From: Phycisphaeraceae bacterium | GTDB taxonomy: Bacteria > Planctomycetota > Phycisphaerae > Phycisphaerales > UBA1924 | Reading direction: 5' to 3' | Length of the DNA: 64,000 nucleotides | NCBI GenBank assembly: GCA_020639155.1 | Contig: JACKHF010000001.1 | Span: forward strand, 1,426,001-1,490,000 | In this document: piece after piece, positions 43,378 through 52,581 of the stretch | Layout of the letters: each line of letters begins with the position of its first letter | Position numbering within the stretch: the first letter of the stretch is position 1 | Translations under genes and position numbers: made by a program | The notes under the pieces: model-generated | Database searches by the model: none | The model's input: only the letters and a program-made list of their open reading frames with translations | Told to the model about the DNA's origin: nothing

Positions 43378-44754
43378 ATGGGCTGCAGCGAAACATCGCC
43401 ATCGACACGCGGAAACGCGACAGCACGCTCGCCGGGCATTGCGCCTGGACTGGGCGATGTTGACGTGATCGCGATCGCGCGCGATATTGCTGCCCAAGGC
43501 ATGGATCCCCGCGTGACAAGGCACATGCCAGCGTTCGATGCGCCGTTCTTTCAGGCTGGGCTTGCGGGATATTCTGACGCTGCGATGCGCCTGATCGCGC
43601 GCCAGCACGGGTGCCCGATGTGCGTGACCGAGGCACTGCTCGACCGCACGCTGCTCGGCGGCGGACGAGGGTTTGCCAAGGCAGATCTCGGCGACATCGC
43701 AGAGAACGTGCCCGGTGGTGATCACGATCATCCGATCTGTGGGCAGATCATGGGATCGACACCGGACGAGATGGCGATTGCCGCACTGAAGATGATCGAG
43801 CAGGGACAGCGAGCTGCTGCCGACTACCGCGAACTCGCCTACGCGGACAAGCCGGAGTTGATGTCCGATGCTGCGACCGAGCATCTGCGCCTGCCCGGGA
43901 ATATCCAGGTGCCAAAGCTGAACTTTGATGTGCAGAAACTCGTCGACACTGCGCAGCACGGAACTGCAAAGGCCGAGTGTCACGAACTGAGTCACGGGCA
44001 AAGCTTCGATGCGATCGATCTGAACTTTGCGTGCCCCGTGAAGAAGGTGAAGAACAAGGCGCGCGGTGGGCACTGGCTGGTCGAGCCCGAGGGCGCCATC
44101 GATATCATCAGAGCGGTGCGAGAAGCACTTCCGGACGAGGTGCCGCTAACACTCAAGCTGCGCAGAAGCTACGACGACACGCCCGAGATGACTCGCAACT
44201 TCGCGCGCATTGTGGATGCAGCGACCGAGATCGGCTGCGCGTGGATCACTGTGCATGGCCGATCTGTTGTGCAGCGATACGTCGGCCCGAGCAGATGGGA
44301 TCTGCTGCGCGACATCGTGCGCGCGCATCCGGACATCCCCATCTTTGGATCTGGTGATATCTGGACTGCAGCTGACATCTTCCGTATGCTGCACTACACC
44401 GGCGCAAGCGCGGTCAGCGTTGCTCGTGGTTGTATTGGGAATCCGTGGATTTTCAGGCAGGCACGTGAGATGATGGCTGGAAACGAGCCGTCAAAGCCGA
44501 CGCTCGCCGAGCAGCGAGCTGTGCTCGAAGAACACTTTGCGCTCGCGCTTGCGACAAACCACGCGTACCGAGACACGCAGAAGATCACCGGCATGCAGAT
44601 GCGCAAGTTCGGGATCAGGTTCGCTGAGCACCATCCCGATGCAGATGTTGTCCGTCGCGCGTTCATTGGCGTGACATCACTGGATGACTGGCAGCGTGTG
44701 CTGGATGAGCATTACGTGTCAGGTTGTGATTCGAGTGTGAATCAAGCTGTGTAG
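43378..44754 (+). CDS. tRNA-dihydrouridine synthase with an insertion
   Basis: A Dus-family flavoenzyme that reduces uridines in tRNA. The TIM barrel starts with FQAGLAGYSDAAMRLIARQHG and PMCVTEALLD. The catalytic cysteine is in DLNFACPVKKVKNK (Cys near 220), and the phosphate-binding end has SGDIWTAADIFRML and VARGCIGNPWIFRQ. At 458 residues it is about 120 longer than usual. An insertion of about 65 residues (roughly 145-210) splits the usual GxxPxxMAxAA helix from the DLNFACP strand. The first 40 residues are also non-conserved, so ATG 43501 is a possible true start. Its 3' end overlaps the convergent gene by 36 bases. Confidence 0.88.
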   Translation: MGCSETSPSTRGNATARSPGIAPGLGDVDVIAIARDIAAQGMDPRVTRHMPAFDAPFFQAGLAGYSDAAMRLIARQHGCPMCVTEALLDRTLLGGGRGFAKADLGDIAENVPGGDHDHPICGQIMGSTPDEMAIAALKMIEQGQRAAADYRELAYADKPELMSDAATEHLRLPGNIQVPKLNFDVQKLVDTAQHGTAKAECHELSHGQSFDAIDLNFACPVKKVKNKARGGHWLVEPEGAIDIIRAVREALPDEVPLTLKLRRSYDDTPEMTRNFARIVDAATEIGCAWITVHGRSVVQRYVGPSRWDLLRDIVRAHPDIPIFGSGDIWTAADIFRMLHYTGASAVSVARGCIGNPWIFRQAREMMAGNEPSKPTLAEQRAVLEEHFALALATNHAYRDTQKITGMQMRKFGIRFAEHHPDADVVRRAFIGVTSLDDWQRVLDEHYVSGCDSSVNQAV

Positions 44755-46167
44755 CTCACGCAGTGTGTCCCTGCTGTAGACAAAGAACGGAAATGTGCGA
44801 TTGTGCGCAAGTTCAACGCTGCGCTGCTTTGCGCGAGCCTGTGCAGCATTGTCTGCTGTGTGCGCGAGTTGTTGCTGCGCTTCAGCTGATGCTGCTGCAG
44901 ACTGCACAATCTCACGAAGCTCGCGGAACATCGCAGCTCGTTCAGCTTGCGATCCCTGATGCTTCGCAGCATTGATTTTCTTCACGAGTTCCTGCTTCTG
45001 CATCTGAAGTGTGTCATTTCCCAGTAGGGCTGGATTGTTTGCTGCACGATGGGGGAGTGTGAGTGCGTTCGAGATGGATGCTGGCGAGACGTGTAAACCG
45101 TTGGTTTGCACGAAAGATGCAGAGATCGGCGTGACCGTTGCGCTCGTGACTATCCACGGGTTCGGATCGTTGAAATACTGTTTCCATTGGGAAAACCACG
45201 CGTCGCCGATGTGTTCGTACTCACCGCCGCCGAGCCCATGGATAAACGCCTCGCATCCAGCGATGCGGAGCATCTGCGTCATCAGGAGCGCCCGCGGCGC
45301 GAGTTGCATGGGTGTGCGTGATGTGCCTGGTGACAGGTCGGCAGCATGCACAGGAACCCGGCCTTGCTTTGCATCGATCGACCAGATCGGGAGTTCCTGC
45401 GAAGCGATGTCAAGCGGACGCATCTTCGCCTTCGGCGCGATGCGCGTCGCGTTGTTGTACGCGTGGATGCACCGGTCCGGATCTGCTGTCATGCGCTGCA
45501 CGATCGATGAGAACAGGTCGGTGCGCGCGAGTGCGGTTGCTGGTATGACGATGGGGCGTTGAGTACTTGTTCCCGTGATCGCGTCAATCCATTCATAGAT
45601 CACATCCATCGCTGCGAGCGTGAACTGCATCGCGATAGACGATTCGCCTTTATGTCGTTCGAGTGATGCTTTGATGCGCTCGGTATTGATCGTGCCAGCA
45701 TCCGGCGCAGTAGATACGGATTGCAATGATGGGACAAGGCACAACGGCCGATTCGCATCCAGCATCGTACGTGCAGCGCCGGGTGTGTCGAGATCCCATG
45801 AGAGTACATCAATAGTGCCATTTGTTACAACAGGCAAACGGAGCGAGATGAGCTGAGACGATGTGAGCGTGTCCTGATCGACAACAACCCACACTGGCTG
45901 CGCGTTGTGTTGATGTGCGAGATCGTGCATCGCGAGTACTTTGGCAACGATGCCCATGTGCCAGAATCCGGGCTGATGACCAGACATCACAATCGGGACG
46001 TCAGTCGGCAAGCCGAGCTGCGCACGAAACTGCTCCTGCACGGGATCAAGCTGGAACGGTTGTTGTTGCAGTGAGGCGAGCGCATCATCGACACCATCCA
46101 TCACAATCGAATGCGATGCGCGATCAGAACCCGATTGCGACACGGCACTTTTCACCGGCGACAACAC
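44719..46167 (-). CDS. BshC-like protein of unknown function
   Basis: A 482-residue soluble protein. The phrase VMSGHQPGFWHMGIVAKVLAMH followed by PVWVVVDQDTLTSSQ resembles the 'TGQQPG…K…A…WI-xD' opening of BshC, the cysteine-adding enzyme of bacillithiol synthesis. APRALLMTQMLRIAGCEAFIHGLGGGEYE resembles the later PRALLRP…YxGGPxExxY part. The tail is a coiled coil. The similarity is weak and by eye; it may be a BshC homologue with a different amide or thiol substrate. It overlaps the GT2 gene by 16 bases, suggesting shared expression and perhaps a shared pathway, as BshA is also a glycosyltransferase (though of the GT4 family). Confidence 0.45.
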   Translation of the reverse strand: MLSPVKSAVSQSGSDRASHSIVMDGVDDALASLQQQPFQLDPVQEQFRAQLGLPTDVPIVMSGHQPGFWHMGIVAKVLAMHDLAHQHNAQPVWVVVDQDTLTSSQLISLRLPVVTNGTIDVLSWDLDTPGAARTMLDANRPLCLVPSLQSVSTAPDAGTINTERIKASLERHKGESSIAMQFTLAAMDVIYEWIDAITGTSTQRPIVIPATALARTDLFSSIVQRMTADPDRCIHAYNNATRIAPKAKMRPLDIASQELPIWSIDAKQGRVPVHAADLSPGTSRTPMQLAPRALLMTQMLRIAGCEAFIHGLGGGEYEHIGDAWFSQWKQYFNDPNPWIVTSATVTPISASFVQTNGLHVSPASISNALTLPHRAANNPALLGNDTLQMQKQELVKKINAAKHQGSQAERAAMFRELREIVQSAAASAEAQQQLAHTADNAAQARAKQRSVELAHNRTFPFFVYSRDTLRELHSLIHTRITT

Positions 46168-46943
46168 CCGTTCGTGCAGCTGGTTGTAACAACAGGCTCT
46201 GCTATATCCACAAGTGCTTCGGCGGGCAGTTTGTCTGCGCAGATGCGCAGCTCGTCGTGCAACACTGAGCGGTAGTGTGCGAGCCGGTGCTGTGCGTCGT
46301 CGAGCACGCCGCCGAACGAACGCGACGGATCGTTGTAAATAAGCGTGACGGGAATTTCTGTGATGCGGAGATTGTTTGCTGCAGCCTGCACCCAGAACTG
46401 CATCGGAAACGCATAGCCTGTTTCCGTGAGTTTGAGCTTTTTCATCGCGCTGACGTGATGGGCTTTGAACCCGCAGAAGGCATCGGTGATGTGCGCGCCA
46501 AATCGCGATCCGAGACGTTCGTTGATCTCGTGTGTGATCGTGCGATTGATCGCTTTGCGATCCTGTGGCGGCGCGCCGATGGACTCTGCTTCGGGCGCGA
46601 GATAGCGCGAGCCGGAGATAATGTCTGTGTCGTCGCGATGCATCGCTTCCAGAAAATCGCCGATGCGCTCGGGTTCGTGCTGCTCGTCGCAGTCCATCGT
46701 CAGCACCCAGTCAAAATCGTAACAGCTTCCCCATCGGAACGCGTCGCGCAATGATCTGCCATACCCGCGATTGACCGCGTGGCGGATCACCTCAACGGGT
46801 TGTTTGGAAACAAGTGTCGGCGTGTCGTCTGTTGAGCCGTCGTCAATCACGAGGATGTTCGTTGCGTGCTGGCGGACACGTTCGAGCACGCTCGTCACAT
46901 ATTTCGCCTCGTTGTAGACGGGGATGGCGACCAGCACTCTCAT
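46152..46943 (-). CDS. Family 2 glycosyltransferase
   Basis: A 263-residue GT2 (GT-A fold) enzyme. It begins MRVLVAIPVYNEAKYV, with the nucleotide-binding VIDDGSTDDTP near 36 and the metal-binding DCDEQHEP near 86, a 'GSRY' region and a tail without membrane helices. It resembles dolichyl/polyprenyl-phosphate mannose synthase-type transferases and may load a sugar onto a lipid carrier. AGGAG precedes ATG 46943 at 6 bases. The next gene (BshC-like) starts inside its end. Confidence 0.85.
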   Translation of the reverse strand: MRVLVAIPVYNEAKYVTSVLERVRQHATNILVIDDGSTDDTPTLVSKQPVEVIRHAVNRGYGRSLRDAFRWGSCYDFDWVLTMDCDEQHEPERIGDFLEAMHRDDTDIISGSRYLAPEAESIGAPPQDRKAINRTITHEINERLGSRFGAHITDAFCGFKAHHVSAMKKLKLTETGYAFPMQFWVQAAANNLRITEIPVTLIYNDPSRSFGGVLDDAQHRLAHYRSVLHDELRICADKLPAEALVDIAEPVVTTSCTNGCCRR

Positions 46944-47062
46944 TCGAAGCTCCTGCAAGACAGCGTTCCATTGCGACAGCAATGCGTCTCAGATGCGTGA
47001 GAATATCGTAGGTGACGGAATCTAAACGAAATCCAAACGAAAAACGGCGATGGTCAGTGAAC

Positions 47063-48322
47063 TCAGTCCTCTAATCCCACCAGATTCGCGTTGGTTTTGA
47101 ATCGTTCCATCGCTGCGAGCAACTGCTCGACCTGTTGAGGCGTGGGCATGGCCATCAGCCTTCGGCGGAGCGCTGTCATGGTTTTCAGTTCCGTTGGATC
47201 GAGCAGCAGATCCTCTTTACGAGTGCCGGAACCGGCAAGGTCCATCGCGGGGAACAGGCGGCGCTCAGCAACCTTGCGGTCGAGCACGAGTTCCATATTG
47301 CCCGTGCCCTTGAACTCCTCGAAGATCACCTGATCACCCTGGCTGCCCGTATCAACAAGGCACGTTGCGATCATTGTGAGTGAGCCAGCCTCTTCGGTGT
47401 TGCGCGCAGAACCGAAGATTTGCTTCGGTATCTCGAGCGCTTTGGAGTCGAGGCCGCCCGTGAGTGTGCGTCCGCTCGACGCGTGCTTGCGCGATCGGTT
47501 GAACGCACGCCCGAGGCGTGTGAGCGAGTCGAGCACAACGACAACGTGTTTGCCCGCTTCGACCATCCGCTTGCATCGGTTCATGCACATGGTTGATATC
47601 GCAATGTGCTTGTCGATGTCGTGGTCGTTGCTCGACGCGAGCACCTGGATACGGTCCTTGTCCCAGGGCTTTGACCATGTGCCCTCAGCCAGTTCCTTTG
47701 CGGTGCCGCAGAGCGTGCGACGAAAATCAGTGACTTCCTCGGGACGCTCATCGACGAGCATCACGATCACATAGATGTCTTTGTGATTGAGCAGGACAGA
47801 TGTTGCGATGTCCTTGAGGAGTGTTGTCTTGCCTGCCTTGGGTGGCGCAACAATCAGGCCTCGCTGACCTCGGCCGATCGGGCAGAACAGATCGATCAGC
47901 CTGCACGACACAGGGCATCCCGGATATTCAAGTGTCAATCTCGGCTGCGGATCGATGGACGTCAGATCCTCGAATGCGGGATGCTCTGCGTAGATCGCAG
48001 GGTCCTGGCCCTCAATCTCGACGATCCGGCTGACCTCGGCCCGTGCTGGACGCTTCCCGCCGCGCCGCCGCCGCTTCGGCTTTGACATTGAGACAGTTGT
48101 GGTGATCTCAACGCCAGGACGCAGGTGGAACTCATTGACCAGCGATGTTGGTATCCACGGATCGTCGGGGGACACAACCAGCGATCCATTGGAGAGCTGA
48201 CGAAGTCGAGACTCGGTCGGCGTTGGTGAGTCAACGATACCGATGATAGTCTCTGTGGACATTTCATCTGCGACATCGAAGTCGACGCTCGTGGCGCCAG
48301 CATTTGTCTTGCTCTGGATCAA
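47063..48322 (-). CDS. rho: Transcription termination factor Rho
   Basis: Rho is a hexameric RNA helicase that ends transcription. The C-terminal ATPase is complete: GRGQRGLIVAPPKAGKTTLLKDI (Walker A), VIVMLVDERPEEVTDFRR, VVVLDSLTRLGRAFNR (Walker B and Q-loop) and the arginine finger region near GTRKEDLLLDP. The N-terminal half carries the RNA-binding cold-shock domain (GSLVVSPDDPWIPTSLVNEF…); a basic patch KPKRRRRGGKRPARAE is inserted in it. The start is taken as TTG 48322, with GGAGAG 8 bases upstream, giving 419 residues like E. coli Rho. An ATG at 48262 would cut into the N-terminus. Confidence 0.95.
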   Translation of the reverse strand: MIQSKTNAGATSVDFDVADEMSTETIIGIVDSPTPTESRLRQLSNGSLVVSPDDPWIPTSLVNEFHLRPGVEITTTVSMSKPKRRRRGGKRPARAEVSRIVEIEGQDPAIYAEHPAFEDLTSIDPQPRLTLEYPGCPVSCRLIDLFCPIGRGQRGLIVAPPKAGKTTLLKDIATSVLLNHKDIYVIVMLVDERPEEVTDFRRTLCGTAKELAEGTWSKPWDKDRIQVLASSNDHDIDKHIAISTMCMNRCKRMVEAGKHVVVVLDSLTRLGRAFNRSRKHASSGRTLTGGLDSKALEIPKQIFGSARNTEEAGSLTMIATCLVDTGSQGDQVIFEEFKGTGNMELVLDRKVAERRLFPAMDLAGSGTRKEDLLLDPTELKTMTALRRRLMAMPTPQQVEQLLAAMERFKTNANLVGLED

Positions 48323-48382
48323 AGTGGTCTCTCCGTGTGCGCTGGTGTGCGCACAGGAACGGGAAAAGAGACTTCGGTACAA

Positions 48383-49113
48383 CAGAAGTCAACGAGATGT
48401 TCTTGTACTATCTACACGTGTGCGAAAGGCACACAGCCAGATTGAAACTCCTGGCACGAACATATGACCTTGTGCGCTGATGCGCTTCATCGGCGATCGA
48501 TTGGATGCATGCGTTGTGATGCGTTCTGCAATCGGTCAAGCCTGTTTCGCAGAAGTATACGCATACAGATGTGCTCAGGTTGCAACCGCATTTTTCATCG
48601 TAAAGTACGGCTGTGTATGCGCATACCTACAACGCGACAACATACTAATGACTGGTCTCACACCAATCGTTTCAACTTCAATCTCACTCAGCATGCACAG
48701 TCGTGCTGGAACTGCACACACGAGCAATCAGCACACAACTCGCTGTGATGCCATCTGTGCATAGGTTCATCTGCATTCCGATGCCGATTGCTGCACATGC
48801 TCCTTCGCACGTCCGCTGCACCCGGCAGGATCCGTCTATTGGAGCATGTTTGGTGATCGATGTCAAGTGTCTTGTGCGCACACTGACGGTTGAAGGTGTA
48901 AAGAGGGGTGAGTTCCCGGCCCTGTTCCGTGGTCTTGCCCGTTCGGCAGCGATTGGATATGAGCCAAATGGATGAACAGTATTCTCGGACGAACACACGG
49001 AATGCTCTTGGAAGAGGCCGACTCACTGGATGTTGTGGAGCGCTGACCAATGATTGTTTGTTGTGCATCCATGTCGAGGTGGCGCACGTTCTCAACACCA
49101 ACGGACCAACACA
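48383..49113. other. 730-base gap with two palindromes
   Basis: No gene can be supported here. Open frames exist on both strands but lack ribosome-binding sites and recognisable sequence. The region holds two related 12-base palindromes at 48555-48566 and 48615-48626 and probably the promoters of rho (minus strand) and of the exported protein gene at 49114. A small RNA cannot be ruled out. Confidence 0.4.
48555..48626. promoter_or_regulatory. Pair of GTATRCGCATAC palindromes
   Basis: GTATACGCATAC at 48555-48566 and GTATGCGCATAC at 48615-48626 differ by one base; the second is a perfect palindrome. They start exactly 60 bases apart, close to six helical turns, so dimeric regulators could bind on the same face. 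They lie between the divergent rho and 49114 genes. Confidence 0.45.
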
Positions 49114-51207
49114 ATGACCCAGTTTCGGCACGACCTGTCGTTTTTTTCTTCAGCACTGGTTCTTATGTGCGTTGGGCTGAGTGCCTCATGCGTGCATGCG
49201 CAGGTAGAGCCCGGTTCTGAGCCGTTGCCGCCCCGTCCGGAACCAGCACCCGAGACAGATATACAGCCTGAACCACTAGGCCCACCTGAGCTTGAGGTTC
49301 GTTTGCGGGAGTCGCTTGCCATGTACGGCAATGAGGGTGCTGTGCTGGATCTGGATGCATTCCTTGAGCACTCCGTTTCGCACGCTGAGGTAGCGCGAAA
49401 CAACGGTGCTCTTCCGATTGTGGCGTATGTCTATGAGCATCCGCTTGAGCTTGAGAATCTGGAGTTGGATCTGTTCAATCGTGTTGCTGCAGCTGCGACC
49501 CAGGGCACACTGGACGTCTGCGCACCGTTGATCGCGTACGGGCTGGGCATCTTTGAAGAGACCAATTCTGTGTATGTACGCGCACAGGTCGCCGCAGCAC
49601 AGGAGGATCCTGCTGCCATGCAGGTGATAGAGGATGAGATCTTTGCGATATTCCAGTCGATCAACGAGCGTCGCGATAAGGATGCGGGTCACATGCTCGA
49701 CTTTGCAAAGTTCCTTCGGAGCGCGACAGATACATCGATAAATGATCAGGCAAAGTACATGGATCTCCTCTCTGATGATTTCACTAGCACAACGCTGCCA
49801 ACGTTGATCGGTCCTCATTTTCTTCGTCTGGGTGAGATGGCAGACAGTCTGCAGGATATCGTGAATAGTACGGATGCGATTACCCCGCCGGACAATGTGA
49901 AGGAAGTTGTGCCAGAAGGGCTTATCCACTACGCGGAACCAACACCCGATGGCTGGATCATTGTCGGAAGCGTGCTGAACAATGTGTACAACATGGACAA
50001 GATTCTGGTTGTCTTTGATCCTGCTGGCGACGATGTATTCAACTACTCGCATGTGCAAATTGCGCAGTTGCAAGCGGTCTTCGATCTTGCTGGCAATGAC
50101 AAGCATATAGGTACGGTGGACGGTGCCGGTCCTGCCACGGCGGTCATGGGGATGTCCATCCTGATCGACTTTGCTGGTGATGATCTTTATACGTCGAACA
50201 GCAGCGTTTCGGTCGGAGCAGGTTTTTTCGGGTGTGGTCTGCTCATTGATCACAAAGGGAACGACACGTACCAGATGACCGGCGCGGACTCTGCATGGGG
50301 CATCGGTGCGGGCATCCATGGAGCGGGCATGATTATCGACCGCGACGGCGACGACACATATATCTCGAAAGGGTTGGGTGTCGGCGTTGGAGGCATCAAC
50401 GGGTTCGGTGCAGTGCTCGACGCAATGGGACGCGACACCTATACAGCCCAGTTGCACGATCCTTCAACCGACGATGTGAACTATCCACGATCGATCTATG
50501 GATTTGGTTCCGGGGTTGGTGTGCATGGGTTTGCGCAAGGTGGATTGGGTGTTTTATATGATCTCTCGGGGACGGACACATACAACCTACCTGCGCGTGC
50601 AATAGCGACCGAGTATGGAATGGGTGTTTTTCATGATGAGTCCGGCAACGACATACTCAGAACTGCGTATGCGGGTGCGGCAACTGCAGCAGCGACAAAC
50701 TCAAGTGTCGTTGTAGCAGTAGATAACGACGGCGACGATGTATACCAGGGCGCCCTTGCAACAGCTGAGAGTAACTCCATTGCCTTACTCATTGATCGGG
50801 GCGGAAAGGACAGCTACACGAATGGCGAGCCTGTTCATTCTGGGCCGCGAGGATCCGATGATTCGATCGCGTCTGCATCTGGCACCTCGCTTGCAGTGCT
50901 GATTGATGTCAATGGTGACGACACGTACACGTGCGATGGCGGATTGATAGGCCAGAGCGGCAACGACACCTACGACGCGGAAAGCCTCAGCATCGCGCGA
51001 TCATTCTCGTTTCTCATCGATCTTCTGGGCACAGATACATTCAATGTCTTCAACGAAACGAGACGTATAGACAAGGCGCAGTTTGCTGCTCCCGGCAAGC
51101 CCGCAAAGAACGCTGATGGCACACTGACGGGTTCGTCGTACGGGTTGATCATCGATATAGACGAAGTACCAAAGCCGAAGCAGCCCCCGGCTGTCGGGCC
51201 TCGCTGA
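49114..51207 (+). CDS. Exported GxDTY-repeat protein
   Basis: A 697-residue exported protein. A signal peptide (ALVLMCVGLSASCVHAQ) is followed by a proline-rich linker and a helical domain (about 70-270). From about residue 290 a beta-repeat region begins, with units such as 'LIDFAGDDLYTSNS', 'LIDHKGNDTYQMTG', 'IIDRDGDDTYISKG' and 'LDAMGRDTYTAQ'. Each ends in Gly-x-Asp-(Thr/Leu)-Tyr, followed by a glycine-rich turn. About nine or ten units can be counted by eye. The Asp-rich turns suggest calcium binding in a beta-solenoid, but this is inference. The 73-base gap to the next gene has no clear terminator. Confidence 0.6.
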   Translation: MTQFRHDLSFFSSALVLMCVGLSASCVHAQVEPGSEPLPPRPEPAPETDIQPEPLGPPELEVRLRESLAMYGNEGAVLDLDAFLEHSVSHAEVARNNGALPIVAYVYEHPLELENLELDLFNRVAAAATQGTLDVCAPLIAYGLGIFEETNSVYVRAQVAAAQEDPAAMQVIEDEIFAIFQSINERRDKDAGHMLDFAKFLRSATDTSINDQAKYMDLLSDDFTSTTLPTLIGPHFLRLGEMADSLQDIVNSTDAITPPDNVKEVVPEGLIHYAEPTPDGWIIVGSVLNNVYNMDKILVVFDPAGDDVFNYSHVQIAQLQAVFDLAGNDKHIGTVDGAGPATAVMGMSILIDFAGDDLYTSNSSVSVGAGFFGCGLLIDHKGNDTYQMTGADSAWGIGAGIHGAGMIIDRDGDDTYISKGLGVGVGGINGFGAVLDAMGRDTYTAQLHDPSTDDVNYPRSIYGFGSGVGVHGFAQGGLGVLYDLSGTDTYNLPARAIATEYGMGVFHDESGNDILRTAYAGAATAAATNSSVVVAVDNDGDDVYQGALATAESNSIALLIDRGGKDSYTNGEPVHSGPRGSDDSIASASGTSLAVLIDVNGDDTYTCDGGLIGQSGNDTYDAESLSIARSFSFLIDLLGTDTFNVFNETRRIDKAQFAAPGKPAKNADGTLTGSSYGLIIDIDEVPKPKQPPAVGPR

Positions 51208-51279
51208 TCGTGATTCTGTTCGCTGCGGATAGAGATCACGCCAGCATCGCTGTACGTGTGTTACTACACTGGTTTTCCA

Positions 51280-52086
51280 ATGGCTGAAACAGCACCACAA
51301 CAATCAGAGGCACCTGTCGCAGAGACGACTGTCGATCCAGCGACACAGAGCCGGGAGACGATGCTGCAACGTCTCGGTCCTGCGGGACTGCTTGGAATTG
51401 CGTGGGCGGTGATGCCAGCCTTGTGCGGGATCGCTTTGCTTGCCAAGCTCGGGCTCATATCTGAGTGGTTGCAATCGCACGGAAGCCTTGGACTTGTGAT
51501 CTACATCTCGGTGTTCATTGTTTCGTCGGGGCTCGGATTGCTGCCCACCTACGCGCAGGCGATACTCGGTGGATGGGTGTTCGGAGCGGCAGTTGGTATT
51601 CCAGCTGCGTTATGCGGATTCGCTGGTGGATCGATGATCGGGTACGAGATCGCGAGGTTCGCATCGCAGCATCGCGTCGAGAAACTAATTGAAGAGAACG
51701 TGCGTGCTCGTGCGGTGCGCAATGCGCTCATCGGTGGTTCATTCTGGAAAACGTTCGGCATTGTGACGCTGGTGAGGGTTCCTCCGAACTCGCCGTTTGC
51801 GCTGACAAACCTGCTCCTCTCGAGTACCGGTGTGAAACGGAGTATCTATCTTCCCGCGACGGTCCTCGGCATGGCACCGCGGACGATCATCACCGTGTAC
51901 TTTGCAGCGGTTGCCAGCAGTACCGGCGCAAAGTCGATTGTCGAGTTTGCGAAAGACAAGTGGCTGATGCTTGTCATCGGGTTGCCGTTGATGCTGGTCG
52001 TGCTGGGGATCATCGGATATATCTCGAACAAGGCAATCGAGAAGGTGACACGATCGCAGGAGCCGGAGGAGGTGCCAGCAGAATGA
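51280..52086 (+). CDS. TVP38/TMEM64 (VTT domain) membrane protein
   Basis: A 268-residue inner-membrane protein of the SNARE-associated/VTT family, a group linked to lipid handling and scramblase-like function. Family marks are 'YISVFIVSSGLGLLPTYAQAILGGWVFG', then 'FAGGSMIGYEIARF', and 'FGIVTLVRVPPNSPFALTNLLL', the conserved R-(x)P-P…P core. Five or six hydrophobic helices are visible. The first 40 residues are a polar extension. ATG 51280 is preferred over an earlier in-frame codon because it starts the conserved-type N-terminus. Its stop overlaps the next gene as ATGA. Confidence 0.85.
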   Translation: MAETAPQQSEAPVAETTVDPATQSRETMLQRLGPAGLLGIAWAVMPALCGIALLAKLGLISEWLQSHGSLGLVIYISVFIVSSGLGLLPTYAQAILGGWVFGAAVGIPAALCGFAGGSMIGYEIARFASQHRVEKLIEENVRARAVRNALIGGSFWKTFGIVTLVRVPPNSPFALTNLLLSSTGVKRSIYLPATVLGMAPRTIITVYFAAVASSTGAKSIVEFAKDKWLMLVIGLPLMLVVLGIIGYISNKAIEKVTRSQEPEEVPAE

Positions 52087-52571
52087 CAACTGCGATCATC
52101 TATCTCTTTGTCGGCGTGTGCATTGCGGTCTTCTTTGCAGCTGTTCGCTGGCTTGTAAAACCGATTCTCTCGCGCCTTGTCATGACCCCGATCATGGTCG
52201 TGTTCTGTGTGCCGATGATTCTGAGCGCGAACGAGCTTTCACAATATCTTCTATGGCATCGAACAACACTCGACGCGCGAGCCCAGATCAAAGCCGAAAA
52301 GCTCGACTACGACCATACGGAAACAAAGATGGAGAATGGTGCGCACATGCACACGCGCCTGTACTCAAAGCCGGGTTCAAGCACGCTTGTGCGGGTGCCT
52401 GAGTTCTCAGGTGGCAAGCGTCTTGTATCGTCGTTCAGTGTGCTTGCGACTGCGGGAGTGAGTCTCGGATGGCTTGGTGTCGTCTTGGCACCGTCGTTCA
52501 TGCGCTGGCAGAAAAAACAGCGAGCATCGGTCAAGCCGATTGAGGCGACAAAGCCCGACAAACAGGGCTAG
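52083..52571 (+). CDS. Small membrane protein coupled to the VTT gene
   Basis: A 162-residue protein with three membrane segments (IIYLFVGVCIAVFFAAV, then LVMTPIMVVFCVPMILSA, then VLATAGVSLGWLGVVLAPS). A soluble loop of about 70 residues lies between the last two. No domain is recognised. The ATG overlaps the preceding stop as ATGA, so it is probably made together with the VTT protein and may associate with it. Confidence 0.65.
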   Translation: MTTAIIYLFVGVCIAVFFAAVRWLVKPILSRLVMTPIMVVFCVPMILSANELSQYLLWHRTTLDARAQIKAEKLDYDHTETKMENGAHMHTRLYSKPGSSTLVRVPEFSGGKRLVSSFSVLATAGVSLGWLGVVLAPSFMRWQKKQRASVKPIEATKPDKQG

Positions 52572-52581
52572 AAGAGAGCAA

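Noticed and set aside
48703..48975. 90-codon open frame in the gap after rho
   Set aside because: Starts with a GTG lacking a ribosome-binding site and shows no domain or signal peptide; the opposite strand is equally open.
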